Of a stretch of DNA of 64,000 bases, positions 15,738 to 24,823 are shown one piece after another. The DNA is from Desulfovibrio sp. TomC (lineage in GTDB: Bacteria > Desulfobacterota > Desulfovibrionia > Desulfovibrionales > Desulfovibrionaceae): assembly GCF_000801335.2 (NCBI RefSeq), contig NZ_JSEH01000010.1, positions 1-64,000 on the forward strand. Reading direction: 5' to 3'. A program made the position numbers and the translations under genes. How positions within the stretch are numbered: position 1 is the first letter of the stretch; every line of letters starts with the position of its first letter. The notes beneath the pieces were generated by a model. It was not told the origin of the DNA. It saw only the letters and a list, made by a program, of their open reading frames with translations, and did no database searches.

Positions 15738-17831
15738 CTAGTTTTTAAGCCCCAATACCGTTTCAAACAGGGAATCAGCCGTGCTGATGAGTTTGGCGGC
15801 GGCCTGATAGGAATGCTGAAATTTGATGAGGTTGGTCAGTTCCTCGTCGAGATTGACGCCCGATACGGCCAACTGCTGCTCGTTGAGCTGGGCGGCCAGG
15901 GTGGTCTGGTAGCTGGCCTGATACGAGGCGGTGGCGGTGTCTGAGCCGACCTTGCCGACCAGGGCGGCGTAGTAGTCGCCAAGGGTCTGGGAGGTGGCGG
16001 CATTACCGGTGACAAAGAACCCCACCTTGGTGTCTTCCAATGCGGTCATGGCTTTGGCTGTCGTGTTGTCGCCCTTGGCCACCAGCCCGTTTGTGCCCAC
16101 ATGGCCGGCGCAGACTCGGTTGACGTCGTTGCCCACCACGCCGTTGACGGCCAGGTCCGAGGCTGTCGAGCCGGTCAGCAGGGTGTTGACGCCAAGGGCG
16201 GCCCACAACCCGGAGGAATCGCTGCCGAACTGAAAGGTGTTGCCGTTTTGGCCGATGATGGACAACTGGTTGTTAACCACCGAGGCGCTGAGCACGCCGG
16301 GAAAACCGGCATTGATCTGGGCCACAATGTCATCAAGGCTGTCGCCCGGCGTAAAGGTGACGGCGTTGCTGGCCGTGCATACGCCGGTGCTGTCGTAGGC
16401 ATACACCATGGATGCGCCGGATTGGAGCCTGTTGCCGTAGGCCAGTCCCGAGGACGGATCAACCAGGCTGTAACTGCTGTCGGCGACGGAATTGGTGCCC
16501 TGGACCGCAGCAAAATTGGTCAGGCCCGCACCCTGGGAATGAATCCGGTTGACCTCCCAGACCATGGATTTCGCCATGGCGTCGAGGCTGGCCTGATAGC
16601 CGCCGAGTTCCTCGTCGCGGAACTCGAACGCACCGGCCAGGGAGCCGCCGGTCAAACGCCGGGTATTGTCGGTGCCGTCGGCATACTGTTGGGGCGTGAT
16701 GTTTTCCGCCGTGCCGGCCGTGGTATACCAGTACAGGGCCTTTTTGGGGACCAGGGTGAAGGTGTCGCCGACATTGAGGTTGTCGACCACGGTGGCCTTG
16801 GAGTCGGTCGTCGTGCCGAACCAGATGTCGAGATCCCCCACCGCCACTTTGCCGTTTCCGGCTGCGGTGTCGGCGTTGTAGACCGTCGGGGTGCCGTCGT
16901 CGTTGGTCAGCCAGGACTTGCCGCCGTCCAGGGACACCTGAAAAGCGGCGCCGCCGTCCACTGCGCCGCCGGTCACCACCTTGAGCGTATATTCCTTGGT
17001 ATCGGAACCTTCGTAGTAGGCCTGGGCGTCACAGGCGGCGGTCATGGAGGCCGACGACAGCTGGCGCACGGTCTTGCCCTGCTCGAACTTGAACTCGTAG
17101 GGCACCACCCCGTCCACGACGGTCTGGCCGGACTGGGTGTTGATGGTGATATCGCCCTTGCCGTTGTCAATGACGTTGACGTCGATCAGGGAGGCCAGTT
17201 CGCGCACCTTGCTGTCACGCTGGTCGTAGAGTCCGTTGGGAATGCTTTGCCCATCAATCTGGGTCATGTTGATCTGCCGATTGAGTTCGGCAATATCATT
17301 GGCCAGATTGTTTACGGAATCCACGCCGGCAGCGATGCTCTGGTTGGCCTGATCCTCAAGCTGGGTCATGGAATCGGCCGTGGACCGGATGAGACTCAGC
17401 ATGGTTTCGGTGTCGTCGATCATGGTCTGGCGGACGGCTGCGCTGTCGGGGCTGGTGGTCAGGTCGCCCCAGTCGTCAAAAAACTTGCTCATGGCCTTGC
17501 TGGTGCCGCTGGTATTGGATTCGTTGACCAGATTCTGGACGCTGGTAAGGCCATTGTACAGGGTCTGGAAACGGTCGCGGGCCGACAGCTTGCCCAGATA
17601 CTGGGCCTCGATAAAGGCGTCGTGGGAGCGCACCACTTCCTGGGCCACCACGCCGGAACCGATCTGGCCCGGAACCGTGGTGACATACTGCCCGTCCTTG
17701 AGCACAACCGACTGGCGGCTGTACCCTTGGGTATCGACATTGGCGATGTTGTTGCTGGTGACCTGCAAGCTGGCCTGACTGGCCCGCAACGCCGAATTGC
17801 CGATATTGAGCATGGAGGAGATGCCGGCCAT
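15738..17831 (-). CDS. flgK: hook-associated protein FlgK (HAP1)
   Basis: Protein of 697 residues. The N-terminus SSMLNIGNSALRASQASLQ, followed by TSNNIANVDTQGYSRQ, is the flagellar rod/hook N-terminal domain. The C-terminus (TNLIKFQHSYQAAAKLISTADSLFETVLGLKN) is the matching C-terminal domain. The centre (about 240-560) is an extended insertion that includes SLDGGKSW (16911-16934), similar to motifs in the neighbouring FlgL. FlgK caps the hook and joins it to FlgL and the filament. It starts at ATG 17831, directly after the flgN stop. Confidence 0.96.
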   Translation of the reverse strand: MAGISSMLNIGNSALRASQASLQVTSNNIANVDTQGYSRQSVVLKDGQYVTTVPGQIGSGVVAQEVVRSHDAFIEAQYLGKLSARDRFQTLYNGLTSVQNLVNESNTSGTSKAMSKFFDDWGDLTTSPDSAAVRQTMIDDTETMLSLIRSTADSMTQLEDQANQSIAAGVDSVNNLANDIAELNRQINMTQIDGQSIPNGLYDQRDSKVRELASLIDVNVIDNGKGDITINTQSGQTVVDGVVPYEFKFEQGKTVRQLSSASMTAACDAQAYYEGSDTKEYTLKVVTGGAVDGGAAFQVSLDGGKSWLTNDDGTPTVYNADTAAGNGKVAVGDLDIWFGTTTDSKATVVDNLNVGDTFTLVPKKALYWYTTAGTAENITPQQYADGTDNTRRLTGGSLAGAFEFRDEELGGYQASLDAMAKSMVWEVNRIHSQGAGLTNFAAVQGTNSVADSSYSLVDPSSGLAYGNRLQSGASMVYAYDSTGVCTASNAVTFTPGDSLDDIVAQINAGFPGVLSASVVNNQLSIIGQNGNTFQFGSDSSGLWAALGVNTLLTGSTASDLAVNGVVGNDVNRVCAGHVGTNGLVAKGDNTTAKAMTALEDTKVGFFVTGNAATSQTLGDYYAALVGKVGSDTATASYQASYQTTLAAQLNEQQLAVSGVNLDEELTNLIKFQHSYQAAAKLISTADSLFETVLGLKN

Positions 17832-18308
17832 TTAGAGCCTCCCGTTAATGAGGCCCGGAGCCGGCATGGCCGAGGCGATGCGGCCTCGGGAGCCGTACAC
17901 GGCCTTTTTGGGGATGAGCAGCTTTTGCAAATTGTCCAGGCTCGACTTGGTCAGGTCGTAGAGTCCAAGGGCCATGGAATAGTTGCGCGCGGCCTGCTTG
18001 GCCCCCCGCTGCTCCACCTTGTCGATGGCGGCAACAAAGGCCTGGGCCTGCTCCCGGGACTGCGGGTCAAAATCGTCGACAACGTCGGCCAGCCGCTTGG
18101 CCTTGGGGTTGACGGCGGCATACAGGGCGTGGAGGCTCCGCCGCTCGACAGCCAACTGGCGCAGCAATTCCTGAATGGAAAATTCCACCGTGGCCACCGC
18201 GCCGGGGTTTCGGGCCGAAAGATGGGAAAATTCTTCCGCCAGGAGGCTCTCCAGCAAGGTGACGGCCCCGTATTGCCGTCGCAGGTTTGACAGTATGCAC
18301 CCGATCAT
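17832..18308 (-). CDS. flgN: FlgN-like flagellar export chaperone
   Basis: Protein of 158 residues, almost entirely helical, with leucine-rich heptads (LLESLLAEEFSHLS, IQELLRQLAVERRSLHALYAAV) and a C-terminal amphipathic region. The pattern and the position immediately upstream of flgK identify it as FlgN, the chaperone for FlgK and FlgL export. ATG 18308 is preceded by GAGG; the frame continues open to 18332. The stop TAA abuts the flgK ATG with no spacer, suggesting translational coupling between chaperone and client. Confidence 0.85.
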   Translation of the reverse strand: MIGCILSNLRRQYGAVTLLESLLAEEFSHLSARNPGAVATVEFSIQELLRQLAVERRSLHALYAAVNPKAKRLADVVDDFDPQSREQAQAFVAAIDKVEQRGAKQAARNYSMALGLYDLTKSSLDNLQKLLIPKKAVYGSRGRIASAMPAPGLINGRL

Positions 18309-18342
18309 GACCAGCCTCGATTTATTGCACAATTACATCGTG

Positions 18343-19362
18343 TTACAGAGATTCCTGAAGGACTCCGGCCTGGGCCAGCAGACTGTGGGGGTCCACGGTC
18401 TGGCTGCCCCGACGCATCTCGAAGTGCAGATGCGGCCCGGTGGAACGCCCGGTACTGCCTACCTCTGCAATTTTTCCGCCAGCCGTCACGGTCTCGCCCA
18501 CCGCGACGTCGTAATTGCGCAAATGCCCGTACACGCTCTTCCAGCCGCCGGCATGTTCGATCTCCACCACATTGCCGTAGCCGCCCTTGGCGCCGGCATA
18601 GGTCACGGTGCCGTCCCAGCAGGCGGCCACGGAATCGCCCTCGGCGGCGGCGATGTCCATGCCGGCGTGCCAGGCCTGTTTGCCCTTGAAGGGGTCGGTG
18701 CGCCAGCCGTACTCCGAAGTGATGCTGCCGGTGGTCGGCGCGGCCATGGGTTCGGCGGCCTGGATCTCAGCGGTGATGTCGTCAGTATTTTGGCTGCTGC
18801 CCGCGGCCGGCTGGTGGGAGGGAGCCAGCAGGCCCGTTCCGGGACGGGCCAGGGCGGCGGTCACGGCCGGGGACAGATTCTGGGGCGGCACCGAATGCGG
18901 TCCAGACGGCATGCCCGTTGCCGGCATGGGCACACGATCGGAGGCCACGCCGCTGCCGTTTCTGCCCACCGGCCGGTTGGCCGGTAGCACGTCGCCGGTT
19001 CCGGCCGTCTCCCCGCTGCCGGTCACCCGGCTTTTGAGCTGGCGGTACATCATGTCGGCCAGGCCGATGCCGCCGGACTCGGCCATCTTGTCGCACATGG
19101 CCTTGTCGAACATGGAATAGTACTGGTCCTCGTACTGCCCGTGGAGAATCCCGTCTTTGGGCACGGTGGCCCGCATCTGGGCAAAGAGCTTGGAAATAAA
19201 CACCGATTCGAAGCCCTGGCAGGCCTTACGCAGCTTGGCCTCTTTGGCGTCGCCGCCGCCAGCGAGACTTTTTTGCAGGGCGTCGATCTGCAGCTTTTGG
19301 GCTACATCGCTCTGCAACGCGCTGTTCGCGGTCAGGTCGGCCATGCCTTCGGGCGCGCTCAC
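18343..19362 (-). CDS. flgJ: rod-binding FlgJ domain fused to an M23 peptidase
   Basis: Protein of 339 residues. The N-terminal part (about 35-110: LRKACQGFESVFISKLFAQM, YSMFDKAMCDKMAESGGIGLADMMYRQL) is the FlgJ rod-scaffold domain. After a Pro/Ser/Gly-rich linker, about 205-335 form an M23/LytM metallopeptidase: ITSEYGWRTDPFKGKQAWHAGMDIAA (Zn ligands His and Asp) and STGPHLHFEM (HxH). Enteric FlgJ carries a GH73 muramidase instead, so the wall-cutting domain is swapped for an endopeptidase. GTG start at 19362 follows GGAGG inside the flgI end; the intergenic gap is 2 bases. Confidence 0.9.
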   Translation of the reverse strand: MSAPEGMADLTANSALQSDVAQKLQIDALQKSLAGGGDAKEAKLRKACQGFESVFISKLFAQMRATVPKDGILHGQYEDQYYSMFDKAMCDKMAESGGIGLADMMYRQLKSRVTGSGETAGTGDVLPANRPVGRNGSGVASDRVPMPATGMPSGPHSVPPQNLSPAVTAALARPGTGLLAPSHQPAAGSSQNTDDITAEIQAAEPMAAPTTGSITSEYGWRTDPFKGKQAWHAGMDIAAAEGDSVAACWDGTVTYAGAKGGYGNVVEIEHAGGWKSVYGHLRNYDVAVGETVTAGGKIAEVGSTGRSTGPHLHFEMRRGSQTVDPHSLLAQAGVLQESL

Positions 19363-19364
19363 GG

Positions 19365-20522
19365 CTAGTTGACCTCCAGGTCGGCAGACAGGGCCCCGGA
19401 GGCTTCCAGGGTGCGCAGGATGCTGATCAGGTCGCGGGGAGTGGCGCCCAGGGCATTTAAGCCTTCGACCAGTTCCTGGAGGGTCGCTCCTTCGATCATC
19501 TTGAGTTTGCGGTTCTCCTCGTTGATGGCAATGTTGGTCTGGGGCGTGACCACGGTCTGGCCGTTGGAGAAAGGCAGCGGCTGGGACACGTCGGCCGATT
19601 CCTGGACCTGGATCTGGAGATTGCCGTGGGTGACGGCCACCGGGGAAATCTGGACGTTCTGGCCAAGGACGACGGTGCCGGTCTTTTCGTCCACCACCAC
19701 CCGGGCGCGGTGGTCCGGGGTGACCTCGATGTTCTCGATGGAGGCCATGAGCATGGTCAGGTTGCCCTGGTTCTCAGGCGGCACGGCCAGACGCACGGTG
19801 CCGGCGTCGACGGCCGTGGCCATGGCCGAACCCATGGCCTCGTTGACGCGCTTGGCCATGCGGGCGGCCGTGGAAAAGTCAGGCGTGCGCAGCGACAAGG
19901 TCAGGTCGGGCTGTTCATTAAAGGAGAACGGCACGGCCCGCTCGATATTGCCGCCGCCGGGCACGATGCCGACGGTGGTGATGTTCTTGGAGACCGACGA
20001 CCCGGCCCCTGAGGCCGACACGCCGCCGACCAGGAGCGACCCCTGGGCGATGGAATAGATGTTGCCGTCAATGCCCTTCAAGGGCGTGACCAGCAGCACG
20101 CCGCCAAGCAGGCTCGTGGAGTCGCCGATGGACGACACGGTGACGTCGATGCGGCTGCCGGGCTTGGCCGAAACCGGCATCTGGGCCGTGACCATGACGG
20201 CGGCCACGTTCTTGGGCTTGAGCGTGGCCTTGTCCACCCGGACACCCATCTTGTCGAGCATGTTGTAGATGGACTGGACCGTGAAATCCGAGCCGCGCTG
20301 ATCGCCCGTGCCCGAAAGGCCGACCACGAGGCCATAGCCCACGAGCTGGTTCTTGCGCATGCCGGAAACCGTGGCAATATCCTTGATGCGGGCGCTGTGG
20401 GCGGTGTGGACCAGACCAAGCACCAGGGCCATGAGGACCAGGGCGGCCAGCAGCGGCGCGGCCGGCTTGGGCCGGGCCAGGGCGCAGGCCCGCGTTGCCA
20501 ACCTAGCGAAGTTGGGGTGCAT
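19365..20522 (-). CDS. flgI: flagellar P-ring protein FlgI
   Basis: Protein of 385 residues with a signal peptide (hydrophobic about residues 20-42). The signatures [57 protein letters not shown] and [20 protein letters not shown] are diagnostic. FlgI subunits form the periplasmic P ring around the rod. ATG 20522 follows the flgH stop by 26 bases and carries GGGAG upstream. FlgA, its chaperone, is encoded two genes upstream. Confidence 0.97.
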   Translation of the reverse strand: MHPNFARLATRACALARPKPAAPLLAALVLMALVLGLVHTAHSARIKDIATVSGMRKNQLVGYGLVVGLSGTGDQRGSDFTVQSIYNMLDKMGVRVDKATLKPKNVAAVMVTAQMPVSAKPGSRIDVTVSSIGDSTSLLGGVLLVTPLKGIDGNIYSIAQGSLLVGGVSASGAGSSVSKNITTVGIVPGGGNIERAVPFSFNEQPDLTLSLRTPDFSTAARMAKRVNEAMGSAMATAVDAGTVRLAVPPENQGNLTMLMASIENIEVTPDHRARVVVDEKTGTVVLGQNVQISPVAVTHGNLQIQVQESADVSQPLPFSNGQTVVTPQTNIAINEENRKLKMIEGATLQELVEGLNALGATPRDLISILRTLEASGALSADLEVN

Positions 20523-20548
20523 ATCCTTACGCTCCCTGTAAGCGAGGC

Positions 20549-21274
20549 TTAAAACGGCCACACGTTGTCGAGGATGCGGGTCAGCCAACCGCTCTTTTGC
20601 CGGTCGGCCAGATCGCCCTCGCCGTAGTATTCGATCTGGCAATCCGCCAGCTGGGTGGAAGGCACGGTGTTGGCCGGACCGATGTCGATGGGCCGCACCA
20701 ACCCCCGGACCACGATGATCTGGTTTTCGTTGTTGACCCGGGTCTGGCGCGCCCCTTCGACCTGCATCACCCCGCCGGGCAGGATATTGACGATGCGGCA
20801 GCCGATGGCGGCGGTGACGGCGGATTCGCGCTTGGTCTCGCCCTTGCTCTGGAACTTCTCGGCAATAGAGGCCTGGACCATGGGATCAGAGCCGATCAGG
20901 CCCTTCATGCCGAAAGCCGGGCCGCCGAGCTGGCCGGAGAGGTTGCCGGCGATTTCCTTGCCGCCGAAATAATTCTGCACCCCGAGGTTGGTGCTGGAGG
21001 TCTTGTCGTTTTTGGTCTCGGCCTTGAGGTCGGACTTGGAGGTATCCACGATGTTGACCGTCACGATGTCGCCGATGCGCCTGGCCCTGGTGTCGTCAAA
21101 CAGAAAGGTGGGCTGGCTCTGGCTGTAGATGGAGCCGGGGTTGTCGGCCGGCGGCGGAGCCTTGGCCACAGGCGGCGTGACCTGCGGGGCCGGGGCGGCC
21201 TGCTTGGAGGCCGGGGCGCAGGCGGCCAGGGCGACCGTGGCCAGAGCCAGGGGAAGAAGTTGTTTGCGTATCAT
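20549..21274 (-). CDS. flgH: flagellar L-ring lipoprotein FlgH
   Basis: Protein of 241 residues with a lipoprotein signal peptide whose lipobox is LAAC (Cys at about 18). The L-ring signatures [41 protein letters not shown] and [32 protein letters not shown] are present. It forms the outer-membrane ring of the basal body. ATG 21274 is preferred; a TTG at 21283 would lie on the ribosome-binding sequence AAAGGA. Confidence 0.96.
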   Translation of the reverse strand: MIRKQLLPLALATVALAACAPASKQAAPAPQVTPPVAKAPPPADNPGSIYSQSQPTFLFDDTRARRIGDIVTVNIVDTSKSDLKAETKNDKTSSTNLGVQNYFGGKEIAGNLSGQLGGPAFGMKGLIGSDPMVQASIAEKFQSKGETKRESAVTAAIGCRIVNILPGGVMQVEGARQTRVNNENQIIVVRGLVRPIDIGPANTVPSTQLADCQIEYYGEGDLADRQKSGWLTRILDNVWPF

Positions 21275-21326
21275 GGCACTCAATCCTTTGCGTCACTATC
21301 CGTGTGCGCGCCTCGGGCAGACTCGT

Positions 21327-22301
21327 TTACTGGATCACAACCGTCGTGTTGTCGCGGACAACACCAGTAATTTCCTTGGAATTCTTTGAATTCTTGACGG
21401 TTATCTTGCCGCCGGGCGCACCGTCGGTGACGGCCTCGGCCAGCATGGTCAACCGCACTTTCCGACCCTCGTAGATCAACTTGACCTGATCGCCCCGCAA
21501 GATCAGCGGCATCTGTTCCATGTCGTCGGCCATGATGATCTGGCCCGGCCCCACGCCCCGGCGCGCCCGCCACTGGCCGTTTGCCGGATCGAACACCCGG
21601 CCCTTGATGCCGGCCATGTTGCGGCGCTCGTACACGAAGGCGATCTGTTCCACGGCGGCTCCATCCTTGGGAAGAATGCTCTTGATGGCCACAGGGACCC
21701 GGGCGACATGCTCGACCACGGCCTCTGCCGGCACCTGTTGCAAAATCCTTGCCCCGGGTCCGGTCACCACGTAGCGAAAGGCTGTCTTGCCCGGCGTGAT
21801 CTCGGAAACGTCAATGCCGACGGTGGCCTGGTCATCCACAAAGAGGTGGTCCGGAGCCGTCACCGACACCAGCCGGGCCTCGTCGCCAAGGGCGCTCACC
21901 TTGGGCGTCAATGTTTCGACGGCCATGGTCCGAAGGGCTGGAGCCGCCACCACCCGGCCTCCCCGGCCCAGGGTCAGCTGGGTGGGCAGGGAAAATTCCA
22001 CCGGGGCGTCGCGCAGATAATAGCGCAGGCCTTCCAAGACCTTGGCCGAGGGAATAACCGCCTGCCGCCCCACGGTCTCCGGGGCGTACCACAGCGGCGT
22101 GGCCCCGAGTGTGGCCCAGGCATCGGCCGGAAAATCCCCCTGGGGTTCGGCGATTTCGGACAACAGCACCCGTTCGCCGGCAGCCGTGGCCACATCCCTG
22201 ACCGCCAGCCGCCACAGCCCGGCCCCGGCCGGCAAAGCAGCCAGGACAACGGCGGCGGCAAGGCCCAGACCAGCCAGGATACGAAGCAATGAACGTCCCA
22301 T
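21327..22301 (-). CDS. flgA: flagellar P-ring assembly chaperone FlgA
   Basis: Protein of 324 residues with an N-terminal signal peptide (LAGLGLAAAVVLAALPAGAG). The C-terminal SAF-like domain is typical of FlgA: VPVAIKSILPKDGAAVEQI, RRGVGPGQIIMADDMEQMPLILRGDQVKLIYEGRKVRL and GKITVKNSKNSKEITGVVRD. The N-terminal third is longer than in enteric FlgA and not recognised. FlgA helps FlgI polymerise in the periplasm. The ATG has GGAGGGCTT ahead of it, 26 bases after flgG. Confidence 0.93.
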   Translation of the reverse strand: MGRSLLRILAGLGLAAAVVLAALPAGAGLWRLAVRDVATAAGERVLLSEIAEPQGDFPADAWATLGATPLWYAPETVGRQAVIPSAKVLEGLRYYLRDAPVEFSLPTQLTLGRGGRVVAAPALRTMAVETLTPKVSALGDEARLVSVTAPDHLFVDDQATVGIDVSEITPGKTAFRYVVTGPGARILQQVPAEAVVEHVARVPVAIKSILPKDGAAVEQIAFVYERRNMAGIKGRVFDPANGQWRARRGVGPGQIIMADDMEQMPLILRGDQVKLIYEGRKVRLTMLAEAVTDGAPGGKITVKNSKNSKEITGVVRDNTTVVIQ

Positions 22302-22327
22302 AAGCCCTCCTCAGTTCGCCCTGCCGT

Positions 22328-23110
22328 CTACCGCTTCACGTTGACCGCAGTCTGCAACATGGCGTCAGCGGTGGTGATGGCTTTGGAGTTGGCCTCGTAG
22401 GCGCGCTGGCCAACGATCAGGCCGACCATTTCGTCAACAAGCTCCACGTTGGACATTTCCAGAAATCCCTGGGCCAGCGTGCCGGCGTTCTGGTTGCCGG
22501 GGGTGACCTCATTGGCCGCGCCCGAGGCCTGGCTTGGCGAATAGAGGTTTCTGCCCTCGGCGGTCATGCCGGCGTTATTGATGAAGGTGTAGAGCGGGAT
22601 GTCGGTTGCGGCCAGCTCGGCGCTGCTGGAATCCAGACAGGAGAGATGGCCGTTTTCCGTGATGGTGATGGTCTTGGTTTCGGTCGGCACGGAAAAGGTC
22701 GGCTGGAGCGGATACCCGTTGGCGGTCACGATGGTGCCGTCCTGGTTGAGCTTGAACGAACCGGCCCGGGTGTAGAGTTCCCGGCCGTTGACGTCGACCT
22801 TGAAGAACCCTTCGCCCTGGATGGCCAGATCGAGCTGGTTGCCGGTGTTTTGCATGTCGCCCTGGGTAAAGAACTTGTGCACCGTCGTCGGTTTGACGCC
22901 AAGGCCCACCTGCAGGCCGGTGGGCAGGCGGTTGCCGCCCACGGTTTCCGTACCGGCCACTTGCAGGGTCTGGTACATGAGGTCCTCGAACTCGGCCCGG
23001 CTCTTTTTGAAGCCCACGGTGTTCACGTTGGCCAGGTTGTTGGACATGGTGTCGATTTGCATCTGCATGGCCACCATGCCGGTGGAAGCCGTCCAAAGGG
23101 AGCGCATCAT
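22328..23110 (-). CDS. flgG: flagellar distal rod protein FlgG
   Basis: Protein of 260 residues, standard length. It starts MMRSLWTASTGMVAMQMQID and continues with TMSNNLANVNTVGFKKSRAEFEDL. The Gly-rich middle is AIQGEGFFKVDVNGRELYTRAGSF, and the C-terminal domain ends LVDEMVGLIVGQRAYEANSKAITTADAML. It builds the distal rod through the P and L rings. GGAGGAAATTCGTT precedes the ATG; the gap to flgF is 26 bases. Confidence 0.97.
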   Translation of the reverse strand: MMRSLWTASTGMVAMQMQIDTMSNNLANVNTVGFKKSRAEFEDLMYQTLQVAGTETVGGNRLPTGLQVGLGVKPTTVHKFFTQGDMQNTGNQLDLAIQGEGFFKVDVNGRELYTRAGSFKLNQDGTIVTANGYPLQPTFSVPTETKTITITENGHLSCLDSSSAELAATDIPLYTFINNAGMTAEGRNLYSPSQASGAANEVTPGNQNAGTLAQGFLEMSNVELVDEMVGLIVGQRAYEANSKAITTADAMLQTAVNVKR

Positions 23111-23136
23111 AACGAATTTCCTCCGGGAATTGGGCC

Positions 23137-23919
23137 TTAGGTCCTGTCGGTGCCGACGCGGATGGCCTTGGTGTCGAGTTCGTTGGAACTGGTCATGACC
23201 TTCTGGTAGGCCTCGAAGGTCCGTTGGGTTTCAATCATGCTGACCATCTCCTCCACGACCTCGACGTTGGGTTTTTCCAGAAACCCCTGGGCCACTTCGG
23301 TGCGCCCGGCCACGGCCGCGCCTTCCTGGATGGTGGCCCCGGCCTGGGGGGTGTAGAGGTTGGCGCCAAGCTTTTGCAGGGCGTCGGGATTTTGGACGGT
23401 GACCACGTCCACCTGCCCCACCTGCGCCCCATCAACATAGACCGAGCCGGAGCCGTCCACCGAGACGCGGCCTTCGGGCAGTTGGATGGGACCGCCGTTG
23501 CCAAGCACCGGCTTGTCCTGGTCATTGACCAGCATCCCCTCGGCTGAACGGTGAAACGCCCCGTTTCTGGTGTAGGCCGTGCCTGACGCATCAGCAACCT
23601 TGAAAAAGCCCGGCCCCTGGATGGCCATGTCCAGGGGATTGCCCGTGGCAACCAGCCCTCCCTGGCTGAAGTCGGTCTGCTGCATGGCCAGCCGGGGCTT
23701 GGCAATGAGGTCGGCCCGGGGAAGCAGCTCTTTTTGCCGGATATCGCCGCGGGGATCGACGTGGTAATCGTGGGCGTAGCGGAAAAACGTGTCCTCGAAG
23801 GAGACACGGTCGCGCTTGAAGCCGGTGGTGTTGATGTTCGCCAAATTATTGGCGGAGATATTGAGGCGCGTTTCGGTGGAAAGTGCCCCGAAGACAGCGC
23901 TGTACATACTCATTTCCAT
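23137..23919 (-). CDS. flgF: flagellar proximal rod protein FlgF
   Basis: Protein of 260 residues. The N-terminal rod domain MYSAVFGALSTETRLNISAN continues into NLANINTTGFKRDRVSFED; the middle has AIQGPGFFKVADASGTAYTRNGAF; the C-terminus is EVVEEMVSMIETQRTFEAYQKVM. The frame is open well upstream, but ATG 23919 has GAGGAGG 8 bases ahead and lies about 17 bases after the expected start of transcription from a sigma-54 promoter. It is the first gene of the minus-strand flagellar operon running to fliW. Confidence 0.96.
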   Translation of the reverse strand: MEMSMYSAVFGALSTETRLNISANNLANINTTGFKRDRVSFEDTFFRYAHDYHVDPRGDIRQKELLPRADLIAKPRLAMQQTDFSQGGLVATGNPLDMAIQGPGFFKVADASGTAYTRNGAFHRSAEGMLVNDQDKPVLGNGGPIQLPEGRVSVDGSGSVYVDGAQVGQVDVVTVQNPDALQKLGANLYTPQAGATIQEGAAVAGRTEVAQGFLEKPNVEVVEEMVSMIETQRTFEAYQKVMTSSNELDTKAIRVGTDRT

Positions 23920-23947
23920 GGCGGCGATCCTCCTCGGCCAGCCTTGT

Positions 23948-23963
23948 TGCAACATGCGGGCCA
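23948..23963 (-). promoter_or_regulatory. sigma-54 (-24/-12) promoter of the flgF operon
   Basis: On the minus strand TGGCCCG-CATG-TTGCA against consensus TGGCACG-N4-TTGCW: one mismatch, invariant GG and GC spaced correctly. Transcription would start near 23938, just before the GAGGAGG of flgF. This places the basal-body/hook-associated operon under an activator of the NtrC/FlrC class. Confidence 0.75.
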
Positions 23964-24054
23964 CAGGTTGGGAAGGTCGCCGGGCCAAAGACCGGGCCTG
24001 GTCGGGCGGGCGGGTTGAGGGGCCGTGTTTTTTTCGGCGCACCGGCCATGCAGC

Positions 24055-24082
24055 TTGACAAATACGGGTGAAGTGGTATTTC
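24055..24082 (+). promoter_or_regulatory. candidate promoter for tRNA-Gly
   Basis: TTGACA (24055-24060, perfect), 16-bp spacer, TATTTC (24077-24082); the tRNA begins 12 bases later at 24094. Confidence 0.6.
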
Positions 24083-24093
24083 CTTCCATTCGA

Positions 24094-24169
24094 GCGGGCG
24101 TAGCTCAGTTGGTAGAGTACAAGCTTCCCAAGCTTGGTGTCGCGAGTTCGAATCTCGTCGCCCGCTCCA
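24094..24169 (+). tRNA. tRNA-Gly (anticodon CCC)
   Basis: 76 bases including encoded CCA. The acceptor stem GCGGGCG (24094-24100) pairs with CGCCCGC (24159-24165). The D arm is GCTCAGTTGGTAGAGT. The anticodon stem CAAGC/GCTTG encloses loop TTCCCAA, giving anticodon CCC for GGG codons. The T arm is CGAGTTCGAATCTCG, followed by discriminator T and CCA. It lies between the divergent flgF operon and rimP. Confidence 0.97.
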
Positions 24170-24253
24170 AACCTGAGTCTCCCAACCGAACGGTTGTCGT
24201 GACAAGGTGGGCCTGACGATCGGTCCACTTTTTTTTTGCTGACCAAGGAAACC

Positions 24254-24823
24254 ATGCAGCGTACAAGTGTCGTTTCGGAAAAAATCCGGGAGCTTATCAC
24301 TCCCTTTCTCGCCACCCTGGGCCTGACTGTCTGGGGGGTCGAGCTGGCTGCAGCCGGACACCGGCAGTTGGTGCGCGTGTACCTCGACCTTGCGGCCGAG
24401 CCCCCGCGCACACCCGATCGCCAGGGCGTGACCATCGCCGAATGCGCCCGGGTCAGCCGCCACCTCGGCTCGTTGCTTGAGGTCGAGGAATATTTCCACG
24501 GCGCCTATGTGCTGGAAGTGTCGTCACCGGGCCTGTCCCGGCGCTTTTTCGAGCCGCAGCAGCTGGCCGCCTACATCGGCCGGGAGATCGAGGCCAAGCT
24601 GGCCGTCCCCCAAAACGGGCGCAAGCGTTTCCGGGGCATTCTCACCGCCCAGACCGGGCAGGCCGTGTCCATGACCGCCGATCCGGGTCCCAAATCTTTC
24701 CCGATTTCCTTTGATTTTGCCGAGGCGGACAAGGTCCGTCTCATCCACGCATTTGACGCCACACCCGAAGGAGAGGCCGACGGCGACGACTCTCCCTACG
24801 GCAGCCCGGAGGCAACCTCATGA
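24254..24823 (+). CDS. rimP: ribosome maturation factor RimP
   Basis: Protein of 189 residues with RimP features: ITPFLATLGLTVWGVELAAAG, LVRVYLDLAAEP, GVTIAECARVSRHLGSLLEVEE and AYVLEVSSPGLSRRFFEPQQLAAYIGREIEAKL. It acts in 30S subunit maturation. ATG 24254 has AAGGAAACC upstream. The 3' end overlaps the nusA ATG by 4 bases. The acidic C-terminal tail (EGEADGDDSPYGSPE) is a lineage extension. Confidence 0.95.
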   Translation: MQRTSVVSEKIRELITPFLATLGLTVWGVELAAAGHRQLVRVYLDLAAEPPRTPDRQGVTIAECARVSRHLGSLLEVEEYFHGAYVLEVSSPGLSRRFFEPQQLAAYIGREIEAKLAVPQNGRKRFRGILTAQTGQAVSMTADPGPKSFPISFDFAEADKVRLIHAFDATPEGEADGDDSPYGSPEATS

